DNA from: Alcanivoracaceae bacterium | GTDB lineage: Bacteria; Pseudomonadota; Gammaproteobacteria; Pseudomonadales; Alcanivoracaceae | NCBI GenBank assembly: GCA_029212745.1 | Contig: JARGOL010000011.1 | Coordinates: 1-64,000 of the forward strand | Direction of reading: 5' to 3' | DNA length: 64,000 nt | Part shown: positions 36,311 through 48,450 of the stretch, in pieces | Position numbering within the stretch: position 1 is the stretch's first letter | Layout of the letters: each line of letters starts with the position of its first letter | Notes under the pieces: model-generated | The model's input: only the letters and a program-made list of their open reading frames with translations | What the model was told of the DNA's origin: nothing | Databases searched by the model: none | Translations under genes and position numbers: made by a program

Positions 36311-38340
36311 GCCGCAATCCCGCTGTGGCGCAGCAGCGGTTCCACATCCGGCTCGCGGCCGCGGAAATCGATGAACAGCTCCATGGGTTCCTTGCTGCCG
36401 CCCTGTGCCAGGATCTTGGCGCGGAATTCGCGCCCGGTGTCGGTATTGAAGATGCCCTCTTCCTCAAATCGGGAAAAGGCATCGGCACTGAGCACCTCGG
36501 CCCATTTGTAGCTGTAGTAGCCGGCCGCATAACCGCCGGCAAAGATGTGGCCGAAGCTGTGCTGGAAGCGGTTGAAGTCCGGCGGAATCATCACGGCCAC
36601 TTCCGCGCGCACCTCGTCGAGAATCTTCTGGATGTCGGCATTGCCGTCCTGCTCGGTATGGATGCGCATGTCGAACAGGGAGAACTCCAGCTGGCGCAGC
36701 ATGCCCATGGCGCTCTGGAAGTTGCGTGCTGCCAGCAGGCGCTCACGCTTGTCATCCGGCAGCGGCTCGCCGGTTTCGTAGTGGCCGGAGATATGCGCCA
36801 GGCCTTCTTCGGTCCAGCACCAGTTTTCCATGAACTGGCTGGGCAGCTCGACCGCGTCCCAGGCCACACCGTTGATGCCGGACACGCCGCCCACTTCCTG
36901 CTCGGTGAGCATGTGATGCAGGCCGTGGCCGAACTCATGGAACAGGGTGACCACTTCATCATGGGTGAGCAGGCCGGGCTTGCCGCCGGCCGGCGGGGCG
37001 AAGTTGCAGGTCAGGTAGGCCACCGGCTTCTGCAGCTGACCGTCGATCAGTCGCACGCGGCCCTGGCAGTCGTCCATCCAGGCGCCGCCACGTTTGCCGG
37101 AACGGGCATACATGTCCAGGTAGAAGCTGGCCATGTGGGCGCCCTGTTCGTCGCTGACATCGTAGAAGCGCACGTCCGGATGCCAGACATCGACGCCGTC
37201 GCGTTGGGCGATGCGGATACCGAACAGTTTCTCGACAATGGCAAACATGCCACTGATGACTTTCTCTGCCGGGAACCAGGGACGCAGCTCTTCCTCGGAG
37301 ATGTCGTAACGGGCCTCGCGCAGCCGCTCACTCCAGAACGCAACGTCCCACGGGGCCAGGTCGCCGGCACACTGCTCACGGGCGAAGGTGCGCAGCGCCT
37401 CCAGTTCCTTCTCGGCCTGGGGACGTGACTTCTTCGCCAGGTCCTTGAGGAAGCCCATCACCTGTTCCACGTCGCTGGCCATCTTGGTGGCCAGGGATTT
37501 CTCGCCATAGTGACTGAAGCCGAGCAGCTCAGCCTGCTTGTGCCGCAGTGACAGGATTTCCTGCATGATCTGGCTGTTGTCGTACTTGCCCGCATCCGGC
37601 CCCTGGTCGGAGGCACGGGTGGTGTAGGCACGGTACATTTCCTCGCGCAGCTCGCGGTTCTGGCTGTGACACATGACGGCGTAGTAGACCGGGAAATCCA
37701 GCGTCAGGTACCAGCCTTCCAGCTCCTTCTCGCGCGCCTTGTCAGCGGCACCGGCGAGGGCGGTTTCCGGCACGCCGGCAAGTACGTCGGCATCGGTGAC
37801 ATGTTTGCCCCAGCTCTGGGTGGCATCCAGCAGGTTGTCGGAAAAGCGCGAGGTCAGCTCGGACAGCCGTGAGGCGTTTTCCATGTACTGCTGCTTTTTG
37901 TCATCTGGCAGTGACACACCGGACAGGCGGAAGTCGCGCAGGGTGTTGTCGATGTCCTTCTGTTGCGCCGGGGTCAGGCTGGCAAAGGTATCGCCGTCGC
38001 GCAGCGACTGGTAGGCCTGGTACAGCGCCACGTTCTGGCCCACTTCGGTGCTGTAGTCGCTGAGCTTGGGCAGGCAGGCATTGTAGGCCTGGCGCAGCGC
38101 GTCCGTCTGGCAGGTGGCATTCAGGTGGCCGGCCGGGCCGAAGGCCTTGCCCAGGCGCTCGTCTTCGCGCTCCAGCGGTGCCACCAGGCCGTCCCAGGTG
38201 AAGTCGCCGTTGGCCAGCACCTGCTCGATGCAGGCGCGGCCGGATGCAATCAGGGCATCCATGGCTGGTTCCACATGCTCGGGTTTGATGGCGGAGAACG
38301 GCGGCAGGCCGGGATAGTCGATCAGCGGGTTGTCAGACAT
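36307..38340 (-). CDS. prlC: Oligopeptidase A (M3 metallopeptidase)
   Basis: A 677-residue cytoplasmic zinc oligopeptidase that degrades signal-peptide fragments and other short peptides. The zinc motif HEFGH lies in LFHEFGHGLHHM (near 466-477). Length matches family (about 680). The N-terminal DNPLIDYPGLPPFSAI matches PrlC. Operon with the zinc-ribbon gene; divergent from the carbonic anhydrase gene. Confidence 0.97.
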   Translation of the reverse strand: MSDNPLIDYPGLPPFSAIKPEHVEPAMDALIASGRACIEQVLANGDFTWDGLVAPLEREDERLGKAFGPAGHLNATCQTDALRQAYNACLPKLSDYSTEVGQNVALYQAYQSLRDGDTFASLTPAQQKDIDNTLRDFRLSGVSLPDDKKQQYMENASRLSELTSRFSDNLLDATQSWGKHVTDADVLAGVPETALAGAADKAREKELEGWYLTLDFPVYYAVMCHSQNRELREEMYRAYTTRASDQGPDAGKYDNSQIMQEILSLRHKQAELLGFSHYGEKSLATKMASDVEQVMGFLKDLAKKSRPQAEKELEALRTFAREQCAGDLAPWDVAFWSERLREARYDISEEELRPWFPAEKVISGMFAIVEKLFGIRIAQRDGVDVWHPDVRFYDVSDEQGAHMASFYLDMYARSGKRGGAWMDDCQGRVRLIDGQLQKPVAYLTCNFAPPAGGKPGLLTHDEVVTLFHEFGHGLHHMLTEQEVGGVSGINGVAWDAVELPSQFMENWCWTEEGLAHISGHYETGEPLPDDKRERLLAARNFQSAMGMLRQLEFSLFDMRIHTEQDGNADIQKILDEVRAEVAVMIPPDFNRFQHSFGHIFAGGYAAGYYSYKWAEVLSADAFSRFEEEGIFNTDTGREFRAKILAQGGSKEPMELFIDFRGREPDVEPLLRHSGIAA

Positions 38341-38446
38341 GTGTTCCTCGATAGTCCTGTGTGTGGCGTACAGACCGGGCCAGTCTTACACTGCCCCCAT
38401 GTTGGGTCCGTGAAACGGGCCATTTTCTGGAGGGTGAGTGTAGCAG

Positions 38447-38992
38447 ATGGGGATTCGCAGCTTTAAAGACAAGGCCCCGTCGCTGGGTCAGTACGTGTGG
38501 GTGGACCCGTCGGCGCAGGTCATTGGTGACGTCACCCTGGGTGACGACTGCTCCGTCTGGCCCTGCGCAGTGGTCCGGGGCGACATGCACCGCATTGAAA
38601 TTGGCCGGCGCGTGAGCATCCAGGACAATGCGGTGCTGCACATCACCCATGATTCCCGTTTCAACCCCGGCGGCTTCCCGCTTAGCATCGGTGACGATGT
38701 GACCATCGCTCACCAGGCCATGTTGCATGGCTGTCGCATCGGCTCCCGGGTGATGATCGGCATGCAGGCGGTGGTGATGGACGGGGCGGTGATCGAGGAC
38801 GAAGTAATCCTCGCCGCCGGCTCGCTGGTGCCACCGGGCAAGACCCTCAAGCGGGGTTACCTGTACCGTGGCCGCCCGGCCACCCGGGTGCGCCCGCTGA
38901 GCGCAGAAGAACTGGAGTTCCTGCCCTATGTGGCGGGCAACTATGTGCGCCTGAAGGACGACTACATTGCCGACAGCGGTACCGGCGCCTGA
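38447..38992 (+). CDS. Gamma-class carbonic anhydrase family protein
   Basis: A 181-residue left-handed beta-helix protein with hexapeptide repeats across residues about 20-140. The three zinc-ligand histidines are present (LHITHD near 65-70 and IAHQAMLHG near 88-96). Similar to YrdA/CaiE-type proteins; whether it hydrates CO2 is not known. Divergent from prlC, as in Pseudomonas. Confidence 0.92.
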   Translation: MGIRSFKDKAPSLGQYVWVDPSAQVIGDVTLGDDCSVWPCAVVRGDMHRIEIGRRVSIQDNAVLHITHDSRFNPGGFPLSIGDDVTIAHQAMLHGCRIGSRVMIGMQAVVMDGAVIEDEVILAAGSLVPPGKTLKRGYLYRGRPATRVRPLSAEELEFLPYVAGNYVRLKDDYIADSGTGA

Positions 38993-38996
38993 ATGC

Positions 38997-39461
38997 TTAC
39001 AGGCGCCAGCGTTTTTCCATCACCAGGTAGGTGAAGGACGCCGACCAGCCGATCAGCAACAGGCCGTTGAGGGACTCGATGCCGGTCATCAGGCGCACCG
39101 GGCCCACCGGATACAGGTCGCCCAGGCCCAGTGAGGTGTAGCTCACCGTGGAGAAGTACAGGTAATCCAGGAAACTGCCGCTGAGGTTGTCCGCCACGTC
39201 AATGATGTCGGCCACCGGCGTCAACCGGTCGAGCAGGTAATAGGCCAGCGCATACAGCCACACCTCCAGTGTGTGCGCGGTAAAGATGCCAATAATGACC
39301 ACCATCATCTGCTGGCGCGGGTTTTCGAAGCGCGGGTGCAGGAAGCGGGAAATCAGCGTCAGTGCCTCATAATGAATCAGGACGGTGGCCAGCACGGTTA
39401 CCACCGAGGCGGCCATGACCAGCAGCAGCAGGGCCCATTCATCATGGAGCAGCTGTTCCAT
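38997..39461 (-). CDS. Small two-pore-type ion channel protein
   Basis: A 154-residue membrane protein with helices at about 10-30, 52-76 and 126-146 and a pore loop YFSTVSYTSLGLGDLYP near 103-119. The filter is TSLGLGD rather than the usual T(V/L)GYGD, Leu replacing Tyr. No cytosolic regulatory domain. Probably a potassium-selective or less selective cation channel. It ends the minus-strand run hemF-aroE-channel, three bases after aroE. Confidence 0.8.
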   Translation of the reverse strand: MEQLLHDEWALLLLVMAASVVTVLATVLIHYEALTLISRFLHPRFENPRQQMMVVIIGIFTAHTLEVWLYALAYYLLDRLTPVADIIDVADNLSGSFLDYLYFSTVSYTSLGLGDLYPVGPVRLMTGIESLNGLLLIGWSASFTYLVMEKRWRL

Positions 39462-39464
39462 GGC

Positions 39465-40304
39465 TCAGTCCCCGGCAGACGGGTGGCGAAGGGCACGGAT
39501 CACGGCCTTGCTGTCCGGCCGCCAGTTCATCCACAGGTAAAACGATTCCGCCGCCTGTTCCACCAGCATGCCAATGCCATCCGCCCATTCTGTGGCGCCG
39601 TGGGTTTCTGCCCAGGCCAGGAATGGCGTGCCTGACTTTTCTGCCGGGTTGCCGTAGACCATGTCGTAACAGACCGTGTCCGCGCCGATCAGGCCGTCTG
39701 GCAACGCCGGCATGTCGCCGGCCAGGCCCGCGGAAATGGCGTTGATGATGATGTCGAACGGCCCGCGCAGGGTGTCCATGCCCGTGCCATACACGGCAAT
39801 GCCACGGTCGCTGAATTGCTCGGCCAGTTCTTCCGCCTTTGCCACGGTGCGGTTGGCGATGGTGATGTCGGCCGGGGTTTCCGCCAGCAGCGGGTCAAGC
39901 ACGCCGCGCACAGCGCCGCCGGCACCGAGAATCAGCACGCGCTTGCCGTGCAGTTGCCAGCCCAGGTTGCGGCGCAGGTCATGGACCAGGCCGAGGCCGT
40001 CGGTGTTGTCGGCGTGCAGGTGGCCATGGGCCATCCACAGCGTGTTGGCCGCCCCCGCGCGTTTGGCGCGCTCGCTCGGGTAGCGCGCCATCTCGAATGC
40101 CTGCGCCTTGAACGGCACAGTGACGTTGAGGCCGATGCCTTCGTCATCGTTGAAGAAGTGGCGCACGGTGCCGGGGAAATTGTCCAGCGCTACTTCGATG
40201 CGCTGGTAGTCAATCTCGATGCCATGCTGGGCGGCAAAGGCCCGGTGGATGTCCGGTGAGCGTGAGTGCGCTACCGGGTTGCCCAACACCGCAAAACGTC
40301 GCAT
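39465..40304 (-). CDS. aroE: Shikimate dehydrogenase
   Basis: A 279-residue NADPH enzyme reducing 3-dehydroshikimate to shikimate. The substrate-binding region NVTVPFKAQAF (near 59-69) with catalytic Lys, Asp102-type DNTDG (near 101-105), and nucleotide motif LGAGGAVRGV (near 128-137) are all present. Three bases downstream of hemF. Confidence 0.97.
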   Translation of the reverse strand: MRRFAVLGNPVAHSRSPDIHRAFAAQHGIEIDYQRIEVALDNFPGTVRHFFNDDEGIGLNVTVPFKAQAFEMARYPSERAKRAGAANTLWMAHGHLHADNTDGLGLVHDLRRNLGWQLHGKRVLILGAGGAVRGVLDPLLAETPADITIANRTVAKAEELAEQFSDRGIAVYGTGMDTLRGPFDIIINAISAGLAGDMPALPDGLIGADTVCYDMVYGNPAEKSGTPFLAWAETHGATEWADGIGMLVEQAAESFYLWMNWRPDSKAVIRALRHPSAGD

Positions 40305-40307
40305 GTC

Positions 40308-41794
<1,487 letters not shown>

Positions 41795-41888
41795 GGACAG
41801 CTTCCTTGGACAGGCTCCGGGGAGCGACAGGCGCAAGTGTAGCAAGGGCGTCTGTGAAAGCCAGATGGTCGGCCGGCGTGGGCGTCTG

Positions 41889-42920
41889 TCACCAGGCGCT
41901 GCGACGGTACCCCCCGGCCACCCGCACCACCGCGCCTGACAATTCCAGCTCGCTCAGCTGGCGGGCCAGTTCCGGCGCTGACAGCCCGGTCTGGGCCGCC
42001 AGCGCCTCCAGCCCCCGTGTCTCGTCGCCCAGGGACCGCAGCAGCGGGTGGTCAGTGTCATTCTCCCTGTGCACGGTGGTATCCGCTGGTGCCGGGTGCG
42101 GTGCGGCAATCACGGCCGTGACATCCTCGGCGCACTCCAGCCATTCGGCGCCGTCACGCAACAGCTGGTGGCAGCCCCGGGCAAACCGGTTGTGCACAGC
42201 ACCAGGCATTGCGAAGACCTCGCGGCCCTGCTCAGCCGCCAGGCGTGCCGTGACCAGGGTGCCGCTGCGCAGTGCCGCCTCGATCACCAGCGTGGCCCGG
42301 CTCATGCCGCTGATAAGGCGGTTGCGCTGGGGGAACAGCGCGGGCAGGGGCGCCTGTCCGGGCGGGAATTCGGTCACCAGCAGGCTGCCGTCGCGCACCA
42401 GGGTATCTGCCAGCGCACGGTGGCGGGCCGGGTAGAGCCGGTCCGGGCCATGGGCGAGCACGGCAATGGTCTGGCCCGACTGCAGGGCGCCTTCGTGCGC
42501 GGCGCCATCCACCCCCAGCGCCAGGCCACTGGTGATGACAAAGCCCTGTGCCGCCAGCGCCCGGGCCAGGTCGCTGGCGTGGCGGCAGGCGGCGGTCGTG
42601 CCATGGCGCGAGCCCACCATGGCCAGCTGCGGTTGTTGCAGCAGTTGCCAGTCGCCACGGCAGTAAAGCAGGCCGGGCGGGTCGGCGGTTTCGCGCAGCA
42701 GGGACGGGTAGCGGGCATCGGTGATGGCCACCAGGTCCCAGCCCTGGCGCTGCAGGGTGGCCAGGCGGGCGGCGGTGGTGGCGTGGCGGGCAAGCTGCTG
42801 GCGCCGGGCGCGCACGGCCGGCGGTTCGTCAGTGTCGGCCGGGGCCTGGAGCCAGCGGCCCAGTCCCGGGGTGTCCGGCCCGTAGGCCAGGCTGGCGGCT
42901 AACAGCGGCAGGGTGTCCAC
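41889..42920 (-). CDS. dprA: DNA processing protein DprA
   Basis: A 343-residue protein that loads RecA on incoming single-stranded DNA in transformation. The Rossmann-fold core carries GSRHGT (near 97-102), the [16 protein letters not shown] segment (near 126-141), and [12 protein letters not shown] (near 195-206). A C-terminal winged helix (about 275-343) is present. Starts 96 bases after the LysM gene with a terminator between. Its presence, plus the integron, is compatible with natural uptake of DNA, but no other competence genes are seen. Confidence 0.95.
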   Translation of the reverse strand: MDTLPLLAASLAYGPDTPGLGRWLQAPADTDEPPAVRARRQQLARHATTAARLATLQRQGWDLVAITDARYPSLLRETADPPGLLYCRGDWQLLQQPQLAMVGSRHGTTAACRHASDLARALAAQGFVITSGLALGVDGAAHEGALQSGQTIAVLAHGPDRLYPARHRALADTLVRDGSLLVTEFPPGQAPLPALFPQRNRLISGMSRATLVIEAALRSGTLVTARLAAEQGREVFAMPGAVHNRFARGCHQLLRDGAEWLECAEDVTAVIAAPHPAPADTTVHRENDTDHPLLRSLGDETRGLEALAAQTGLSAPELARQLSELELSGAVVRVAGGYRRSAW

Positions 42921-42941
42921 ACGGTGGCTCCGAAACGAAAA

Positions 42942-42972
42942 ACGCCCGATGACGATGCCATCGGGCGCTTTC
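42942..42972 (-). terminator. Terminator after the LysM gene
   Basis: On the minus strand GCGCCCGATG and CATCGGGCG flank a seven-base loop and are followed by TTTTTC. Placed between the LysM gene and dprA. Confidence 0.85.
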
Positions 42973-43016
42973 TCGGACTGCCGGCCAGTGACGTCACTGG
43001 CTGTCAGTGGATGCCG

Positions 43017-44111
43017 TTACAGCGAGCCAGCCGGATTGGTGGCGATGTCGTTCATGCGGATCGGGCGCTCGGCCTCCACCACCAGGGCGTAGGAGACTTT
43101 CTCGAAAGCCCGGAACACGATGATGGTGCCGGCTTTGACCTGCGGCAGCTGGATCATCTCGTCGCGAACCTTGTCCTTGACCACCTGGCCGGCCTGCTTC
43201 ACTTCCAGCACATGCCCGGCGCGCAGGCCGTCACGGATGCCCTTGTTGATCACCAGGGCCTCGTTGCGGGCCACCGAGTTGAGGCGGTCGAAGAAGCGGA
43301 TCACGCGGGCGTCGATGGGCTCGTCCGGGGCCACCGGATAGAACACGGACTGCATCTTGCGCTCGGCCGCATTCAGCACCCGGTCCTGTTCACGAACATC
43401 TTCGTTGGACTGGATCAGGCGCAGGGTAGCGATTTCCGATTCCTGGTCGGCCACCCGGGCGAGGGCGATCTCCAGTGCCTCGTAACCGAGAATCTCCTTG
43501 GTCACCGGGTCGACGTATTCCTCGCCCACGCGGTAGATGCCGTAGGAGCGCACCAGGTTTTCCCAGGCGTCGATGGGGTCGCGGGCGTACACGGTATCGC
43601 CATCACCAAACACCACCCGGGCGTCTTCGCCGCCCACTACATAGGGGGCTTGTTCCAGTTGCAGCTTGCTCAGCACCAGGCCTTCCACCAGGTAGTTTTC
43701 CACGGTATCCAGCGGGATGGCGGGGATCGCGGTGTCCAGCGCGACGACGCGAGCCTTGGGCTCCATCTTCACCAGACGGCCGTCGGTCATCATCTTCACG
43801 GTTTCCTTGCCGTCGTCGGCGCCACCGTTGCGTTCCACCTCGATGCGCGGCTTGCCGTCCACGTAGACGATCCGGATCACGTCACCCGGGTAGATCAGGT
43901 GCGGGTTCTCGATTTCCTGGTTGACGTGCCACAATTCCGGCCACTGCCAGGGGCTGTCCAGGAACTGGCTGGCGATGTTCCAGAGGTTATCGCCGTTCTT
44001 GACGTAGTAGACGTCTGGCGCGTCATCCTTCAGAGTCACTTGCGCGAAGGACAGGGCCGGCGCCAGAACGAGCAGGCCTGTGGTCAGGGCACGCAGCAGC
44101 GATTTCATCAT
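43017..44111 (-). CDS. LysM domain-containing exported protein
   Basis: A 364-residue protein with a signal peptide (about 1-23) and a LysM peptidoglycan-binding domain at about residues 34-84 (YYVKNGDNLWNIASQF, HLIYPGDVIRI). The remaining 280 residues lack recognised motifs, but the family is widespread beside dprA in Pseudomonas. Divergent from def. Probably binds the cell wall. Confidence 0.92.
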   Translation of the reverse strand: MMKSLLRALTTGLLVLAPALSFAQVTLKDDAPDVYYVKNGDNLWNIASQFLDSPWQWPELWHVNQEIENPHLIYPGDVIRIVYVDGKPRIEVERNGGADDGKETVKMMTDGRLVKMEPKARVVALDTAIPAIPLDTVENYLVEGLVLSKLQLEQAPYVVGGEDARVVFGDGDTVYARDPIDAWENLVRSYGIYRVGEEYVDPVTKEILGYEALEIALARVADQESEIATLRLIQSNEDVREQDRVLNAAERKMQSVFYPVAPDEPIDARVIRFFDRLNSVARNEALVINKGIRDGLRAGHVLEVKQAGQVVKDKVRDEMIQLPQVKAGTIIVFRAFEKVSYALVVEAERPIRMNDIATNPAGSL

Positions 44112-44255
44112 TACCCGATTCCTTTTATCATTATTAGCACGCCCTCAGCCGTGCCAGGACGTCCGCGAACGCACGGTTTGAGATCGAATATAGCAATGTG
44201 ATCATAGCCTTAGCAACCAAATTTCGAGTGCTACTGCAAGTTTTGGATACCCCAT

Positions 44256-44762
44256 ATGGCCATCCTTGAAATCCTGGAGTTTCCCGATCCCCGCCTGCGC
44301 ACGGTAGCAAAGCCCGTGGAAACCGTGGATGACGAGCTTCGCAAACTGATCGACGACATGTTTGAAACCATGTACGACGCCCCCGGAATCGGCCTCGCCG
44401 CCAGCCAGGTGAACGTCCACAAGCGCCTGCTGGTGCTGGATGTGTCCGAGGACCAGAGCGATCCGCGCGTGTTCATCAACCCGGAAATCACGCCGCTGGT
44501 GGAGGAATGCCAGTCCTACGACGAGGGCTGCCTGTCGGTGCCGGGCTTCTACGAGACCGTGGAGCGGCCGGCACGGGTCCATATCAAGGCCCTGGACCGC
44601 AACGGCGAGCCCTTCGAGATGGAAGCCGAGGGCCTGCTGGCCGTGTGTATCCAGCATGAAATCGACCATCTCGACGGCAAGCTGTTCGTTGACTATGTCT
44701 CGCGACTGAAGCGCGACCGCATCCGCAAGAAGCTGGTCAAAGTCCAGCGCCAGCGGGCCTGA
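44256..44762 (+). CDS. def: Peptide deformylase
   Basis: A 168-residue metalloenzyme removing the N-formyl group from nascent proteins. The three motifs are GIGLAASQV (near 45-53), EGCLSVPG (near 89-96) with the metal Cys, and QHEIDHLDG (near 132-140) with two metal His. Standard length. First gene of def-fmt-rsmB-trkA. Confidence 0.98.
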   Translation: MAILEILEFPDPRLRTVAKPVETVDDELRKLIDDMFETMYDAPGIGLAASQVNVHKRLLVLDVSEDQSDPRVFINPEITPLVEECQSYDEGCLSVPGFYETVERPARVHIKALDRNGEPFEMEAEGLLAVCIQHEIDHLDGKLFVDYVSRLKRDRIRKKLVKVQRQRA

Positions 44763-44767
44763 CGCTG

Positions 44768-45715
44768 ATGCCGGCGTCCACCCCACTGAATATCCTGTTT
44801 GCCGGTACGCCGGATTTTGCCGCTGCGTCGCTGCAGGCCCTGCTGGACAGCGAACACCGCGTGCTGGCGGTGCTGACCCAGCCTGACCGGCCCGCCGGGC
44901 GGGGCAAGAAGGTGACGGTCAGTCCGGTCAAGCAGCTGGCCGTATCCGCCGACATCCCGGTCTGGCAGCCCGATACCCTCAAGGATGCCGAGATCCAGCA
45001 GCACATCCATGATGCCCATGCCGACGTCATGGTGGTGGTGGCGTACGGCCTGATCGTGCCGCAGACGGTGCTGGACATGCCGCGCTACGGCTGCGTCAAC
45101 GTGCATGGCTCGCTGCTGCCACGCTGGCGCGGCGCCGCGCCGATCCAGCGCGCCATCGCCGCCGGGGACACGGAAACCGGGGTGGGCATCATGCAGATGG
45201 AGGCCGGCCTCGATACCGGCCCGGTGCTGCTGGAGCGGCGCACCACCATTGCCCCCAACGACACCGGCGGCAGCCTGCATGACCGGCTGGCGGCGCTGGG
45301 TGCCACCGCGCTGCTGGACGCGCTGGCAGACCTCCCCGCCCTGCGTGAGGCGGCACAGCCGCAGCCAGCCGAAGGCGTCACCTATGCCCACAAACTGGGC
45401 AAGGAAGAGGCGCGCCTGGACTGGCAGCAACCGGCGGTGGCGCTGGCCAACCAGGTGCGCGCCTTCAATCCCTGGCCGGTGGCCTGGTTTTCCCTCGCCG
45501 GCCAGGCGGTGCGCGTGTGGGCGGCACAGGCGGTGGCCGGTGACGGTGCTCCGGGCACGGTGCTGGCGGTGGGCGAGCAAGGGATTGATGTGGCCTGCGC
45601 GGATGGCGTGCTGCGTTTGCAGCAGTTGCAGCGCCCGGGGAAACGCGCCATGCCGGTGGCGGACATCCTTCGCGGTCACCCCGAATTCCTCCAGGCCGGA
45701 GACCAGCTTGGCTGA
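44768..45715 (+). CDS. fmt: Methionyl-tRNA formyltransferase
   Basis: A 315-residue enzyme formylating initiator Met-tRNA. Catalytic Asn/His/Asp pattern is in the N-terminal domain (FAGTPDFAA near 11-19, [13 protein letters not shown] near 112-124, GLDTGPVL near 145-152). Five bases after def; its end overlaps rsmB by eight bases. Confidence 0.98.
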   Translation: MPASTPLNILFAGTPDFAAASLQALLDSEHRVLAVLTQPDRPAGRGKKVTVSPVKQLAVSADIPVWQPDTLKDAEIQQHIHDAHADVMVVVAYGLIVPQTVLDMPRYGCVNVHGSLLPRWRGAAPIQRAIAAGDTETGVGIMQMEAGLDTGPVLLERRTTIAPNDTGGSLHDRLAALGATALLDALADLPALREAAQPQPAEGVTYAHKLGKEEARLDWQQPAVALANQVRAFNPWPVAWFSLAGQAVRVWAAQAVAGDGAPGTVLAVGEQGIDVACADGVLRLQQLQRPGKRAMPVADILRGHPEFLQAGDQLG

Positions 45716-47036
45716 TCCGGCACGGCTGGCCGCCGTGCGGGTGTTGCTGGCGGTGCTGCCGGCGGGCGGCGATGGGCAGTCCTTGCGTGACGCCCTGCCC
45801 CCGGCGCTGACGGGTCTCAAGGACAGTGAGCGCGGCCTGGCGCAGGATCTGGCCTACGGTGTGTGCCGGCATTACCGGCGCCTGCATCACTGGCTCAACA
45901 GCCACCTCGACAAGCCCCTGAAATCCTCTGCCCGGTCGGTGGAGCTTGCCATGCTGTGTGGCATCCATGAGCTGTGGTTCAGTCAGCGCCCGGCCCATGC
46001 CGTGGTCAATGCCTGGCCGGGCGTCATGCGTGACCTGAAGGCGCCCTGGGCCAGTGGTCTGGCCAATGCGCTGCTGCGCCAGGCGGCCGATGCCGATGTG
46101 GAAGCCGTGCTGGCGGCGCAGAAACCGGCCGTGCGTTATTCGTTGCCGGGTTGGTTGTGGGCGCGTCTGCGCGAGGCCTGGCCTGAGCAATGCCATGCGG
46201 TGGCGGCGGCGCTGCTGGACCCACCGCCGTTCACCGTGCGGTTGTCGCCAGAGGCGCCGGCTGATGGACCGCAGCAGTGGCAGCAGGCCGGTATCGAGGC
46301 GCGCCAGGGCGACCTCGCGCCGTCTGCCTGGACGCTGTCGCCGGCCCGGGCAGCGGCGGCCGTGCCCGGTTTTTCCGAAGGCTGGGTATCGATTCAGGAC
46401 GAAGCCGCGCAGTTGCCGGTAGGTGCCCTTCTGGAAAAGCCGTTGCCTCGTGCAGCCCGGGTGCTGGATGCCTGTGCCGCGCCGGGCGGCAAGACCGGCC
46501 AGCTGCTGGAACGTCAGCCGGACATGCGCCTGCTGGCGCTGGATGCATCGACGCAACGGCTGCAGCGGGTGGCCGACAACCTGTCGCGGCTGGGTCGCCA
46601 GGCGGCGCTGAAAACGGGCGATGCCACACAGCCGCAGGCATGGTTCGACGGCGAGCCCTTCGATGCCGTACTGCTGGATGCACCCTGCTCGGCCACCGGC
46701 ATCATTCGCCGGCAACCGGACGTGCGCTGGCACCGACAGGCGGATGACATCCCGGCGCTGTGCGGTTTACAGGCTGATATGCTGGATGCATTATGGCCGC
46801 TGATAGCGCCCGGTGGTGTGCTGGTGTACGCCACCTGCTCGATCCTGCCGGAAGAGAACAGCGAACAGATCGCTGCCTTCCTTGCTCGTCATGCCGATGC
46901 CCGGGATGACACGCCCGCGCTGGCGGACGCCGCCGGCGGGCCGGGTTGCCAGCTTTTGCCGGGTACGGGGGATTACGATGGCTTCTATTTCTGCCGACTG
47001 CAGAAAATCGGTGATAATGACCCTGTTCAACCATGA
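45708..47036 (+). CDS. rsmB: 16S rRNA (cytosine-967-C5)-methyltransferase
   Basis: A 442-residue enzyme with an N-terminal NusB-like RNA-binding domain (about 5-130) and a C-terminal SAM methyltransferase ([13 protein letters not shown] near 259-271, [15 protein letters not shown] near 323-337, catalytic Cys in [10 protein letters not shown] near 375-384). TTG 45708 is selected: GGAG lies seven bases upstream and the result, [12 protein letters not shown], is the expected N-terminus. The start overlaps the fmt end. Confidence 0.94.
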   Translation: MADPARLAAVRVLLAVLPAGGDGQSLRDALPPALTGLKDSERGLAQDLAYGVCRHYRRLHHWLNSHLDKPLKSSARSVELAMLCGIHELWFSQRPAHAVVNAWPGVMRDLKAPWASGLANALLRQAADADVEAVLAAQKPAVRYSLPGWLWARLREAWPEQCHAVAAALLDPPPFTVRLSPEAPADGPQQWQQAGIEARQGDLAPSAWTLSPARAAAAVPGFSEGWVSIQDEAAQLPVGALLEKPLPRAARVLDACAAPGGKTGQLLERQPDMRLLALDASTQRLQRVADNLSRLGRQAALKTGDATQPQAWFDGEPFDAVLLDAPCSATGIIRRQPDVRWHRQADDIPALCGLQADMLDALWPLIAPGGVLVYATCSILPEENSEQIAAFLARHADARDDTPALADAAGGPGCQLLPGTGDYDGFYFCRLQKIGDNDPVQP

Positions 47037-47051
47037 ACCGGAGTACTGCGC

Positions 47052-48425
47052 GTGAAGATTATTATTCTCGGTGCAGGTCAGGTGGGCGGTACCCTGGCTG
47101 AGAATCTCGCCGGGGAACAGAACGACATCACCATCATCGACACCAACGCGGCGCGCCTGGCCGAGCTCAGTGACCGGCTTGATATCCGCACCGTCGCTGG
47201 CAAGGGCTCCTACCCGTCCGTGCGGCGCCAGGCCGGCGCTGAAGATGCCGACATGCTGATTGCCGTCACCAACAGTGACGAGGTCAACATGGTGGCCTGC
47301 CAGGTGGCCTACACCCTTTTTCGCACGCCCAGCAAGATTGCCCGTATTCGCACCGCCAACTACACCCAGCGGGAAAAGCTGTTCAGTGCTGATGCCATTC
47401 CCATCGACGTGATCATCTCGCCGGAGCAGGTGGTTACCGATTACATCAAGCGATTGATTGAAACGCCGGGCTCGCTACAGGTGGTGAACTTCGCCAGCGG
47501 CCGGGTACAGCTGGTGGCGGTGCGCGCCTATTACGGTGGCCCCCTGGTGGGCAATGAGCTGCGCCAGTTGCGCAAGCACATGCCCAACGTGGACACGCGT
47601 GTGGCCGCCATCTTCCGTCGTGACCGGCCGATCCTGCCCGAGGGCAACACGGTGATTGAGGCCGATGATGAAGTGTTTTTCATTGCCGCGCGCAATGACA
47701 TTCGTGCGGTCATGAGTGAGCTGCGCCGGCTCGAGCACAGTTACCGCCGTGTGGTCATCGCCGGCGGCGGCAACATCGGCTATCGCCTGTCGAAAGCCAT
47801 TGAGCAGCGTTACAACGTCAAGCTGATCGAGCGCAACGAGGACCGCTGTGAACTGCTTTCCGCGCAGCTGTCCCGCACGGTGGTCCTGCAGGGCAGTGGC
47901 ACCGACCGCGACCGCCTGCTCAAGGCGAACATCGAGAACACCGATGTCTTCTGTGCCCTGACCAATGATGACGAAGCCAACATCATGTCGTCGCTGCTGG
48001 CCAAGCGCCTGGGCGCGCGCAAGGTGATGACATTGATCAGCAACCCGGCCTATGTCGACCTGGTGCAGGGCCATGACATCGATATCGCGATTTCACCCCA
48101 GCAGGCCACTATCGGCAGCCTGCTCACCCATGTGCGTCGCGGTGATATCGTCAACGTCTATTCCCTGCGTCGTGGTGCGGCGGAAGCCATCGAGGCCATT
48201 GCTCACGGTGATGCAAAGAGCTCAAAGGTCGTCGGCCGTGCCATCGAGGATATCGACTTGCCGGAAGGCACCACCATCGGTGCCGTGGTACGCGGTGAGA
48301 AAGTACTGATTGCCCATGATGACGTGGTCATCGAGGCGGACGATCATGTGATCCTGTTCGTGATGGACAAACGACGCATTCGTGACGTGGAAAAACTGTT
48401 CCAGGTCGGCTTTACCTTCTTCTGA
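47052..48425 (+). CDS. trkA: Trk potassium uptake system NAD-binding regulator TrkA
   Basis: A 457-residue peripheral membrane subunit with two tandem RCK units, each with a Rossmann core (GAGQVGG near 7-13 and GGGNIGYR near 237-244) and a TrkA-C domain. It gates TrkH in response to nucleotides. 15 bases after rsmB and 25 before trkH. Confidence 0.98.
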   Translation: MKIIILGAGQVGGTLAENLAGEQNDITIIDTNAARLAELSDRLDIRTVAGKGSYPSVRRQAGAEDADMLIAVTNSDEVNMVACQVAYTLFRTPSKIARIRTANYTQREKLFSADAIPIDVIISPEQVVTDYIKRLIETPGSLQVVNFASGRVQLVAVRAYYGGPLVGNELRQLRKHMPNVDTRVAAIFRRDRPILPEGNTVIEADDEVFFIAARNDIRAVMSELRRLEHSYRRVVIAGGGNIGYRLSKAIEQRYNVKLIERNEDRCELLSAQLSRTVVLQGSGTDRDRLLKANIENTDVFCALTNDDEANIMSSLLAKRLGARKVMTLISNPAYVDLVQGHDIDIAISPQQATIGSLLTHVRRGDIVNVYSLRRGAAEAIEAIAHGDAKSSKVVGRAIEDIDLPEGTTIGAVVRGEKVLIAHDDVVIEADDHVILFVMDKRRIRDVEKLFQVGFTFF

Positions 48426-48450
48426 ATCGGGCTTCTGATACGGGACAGCC

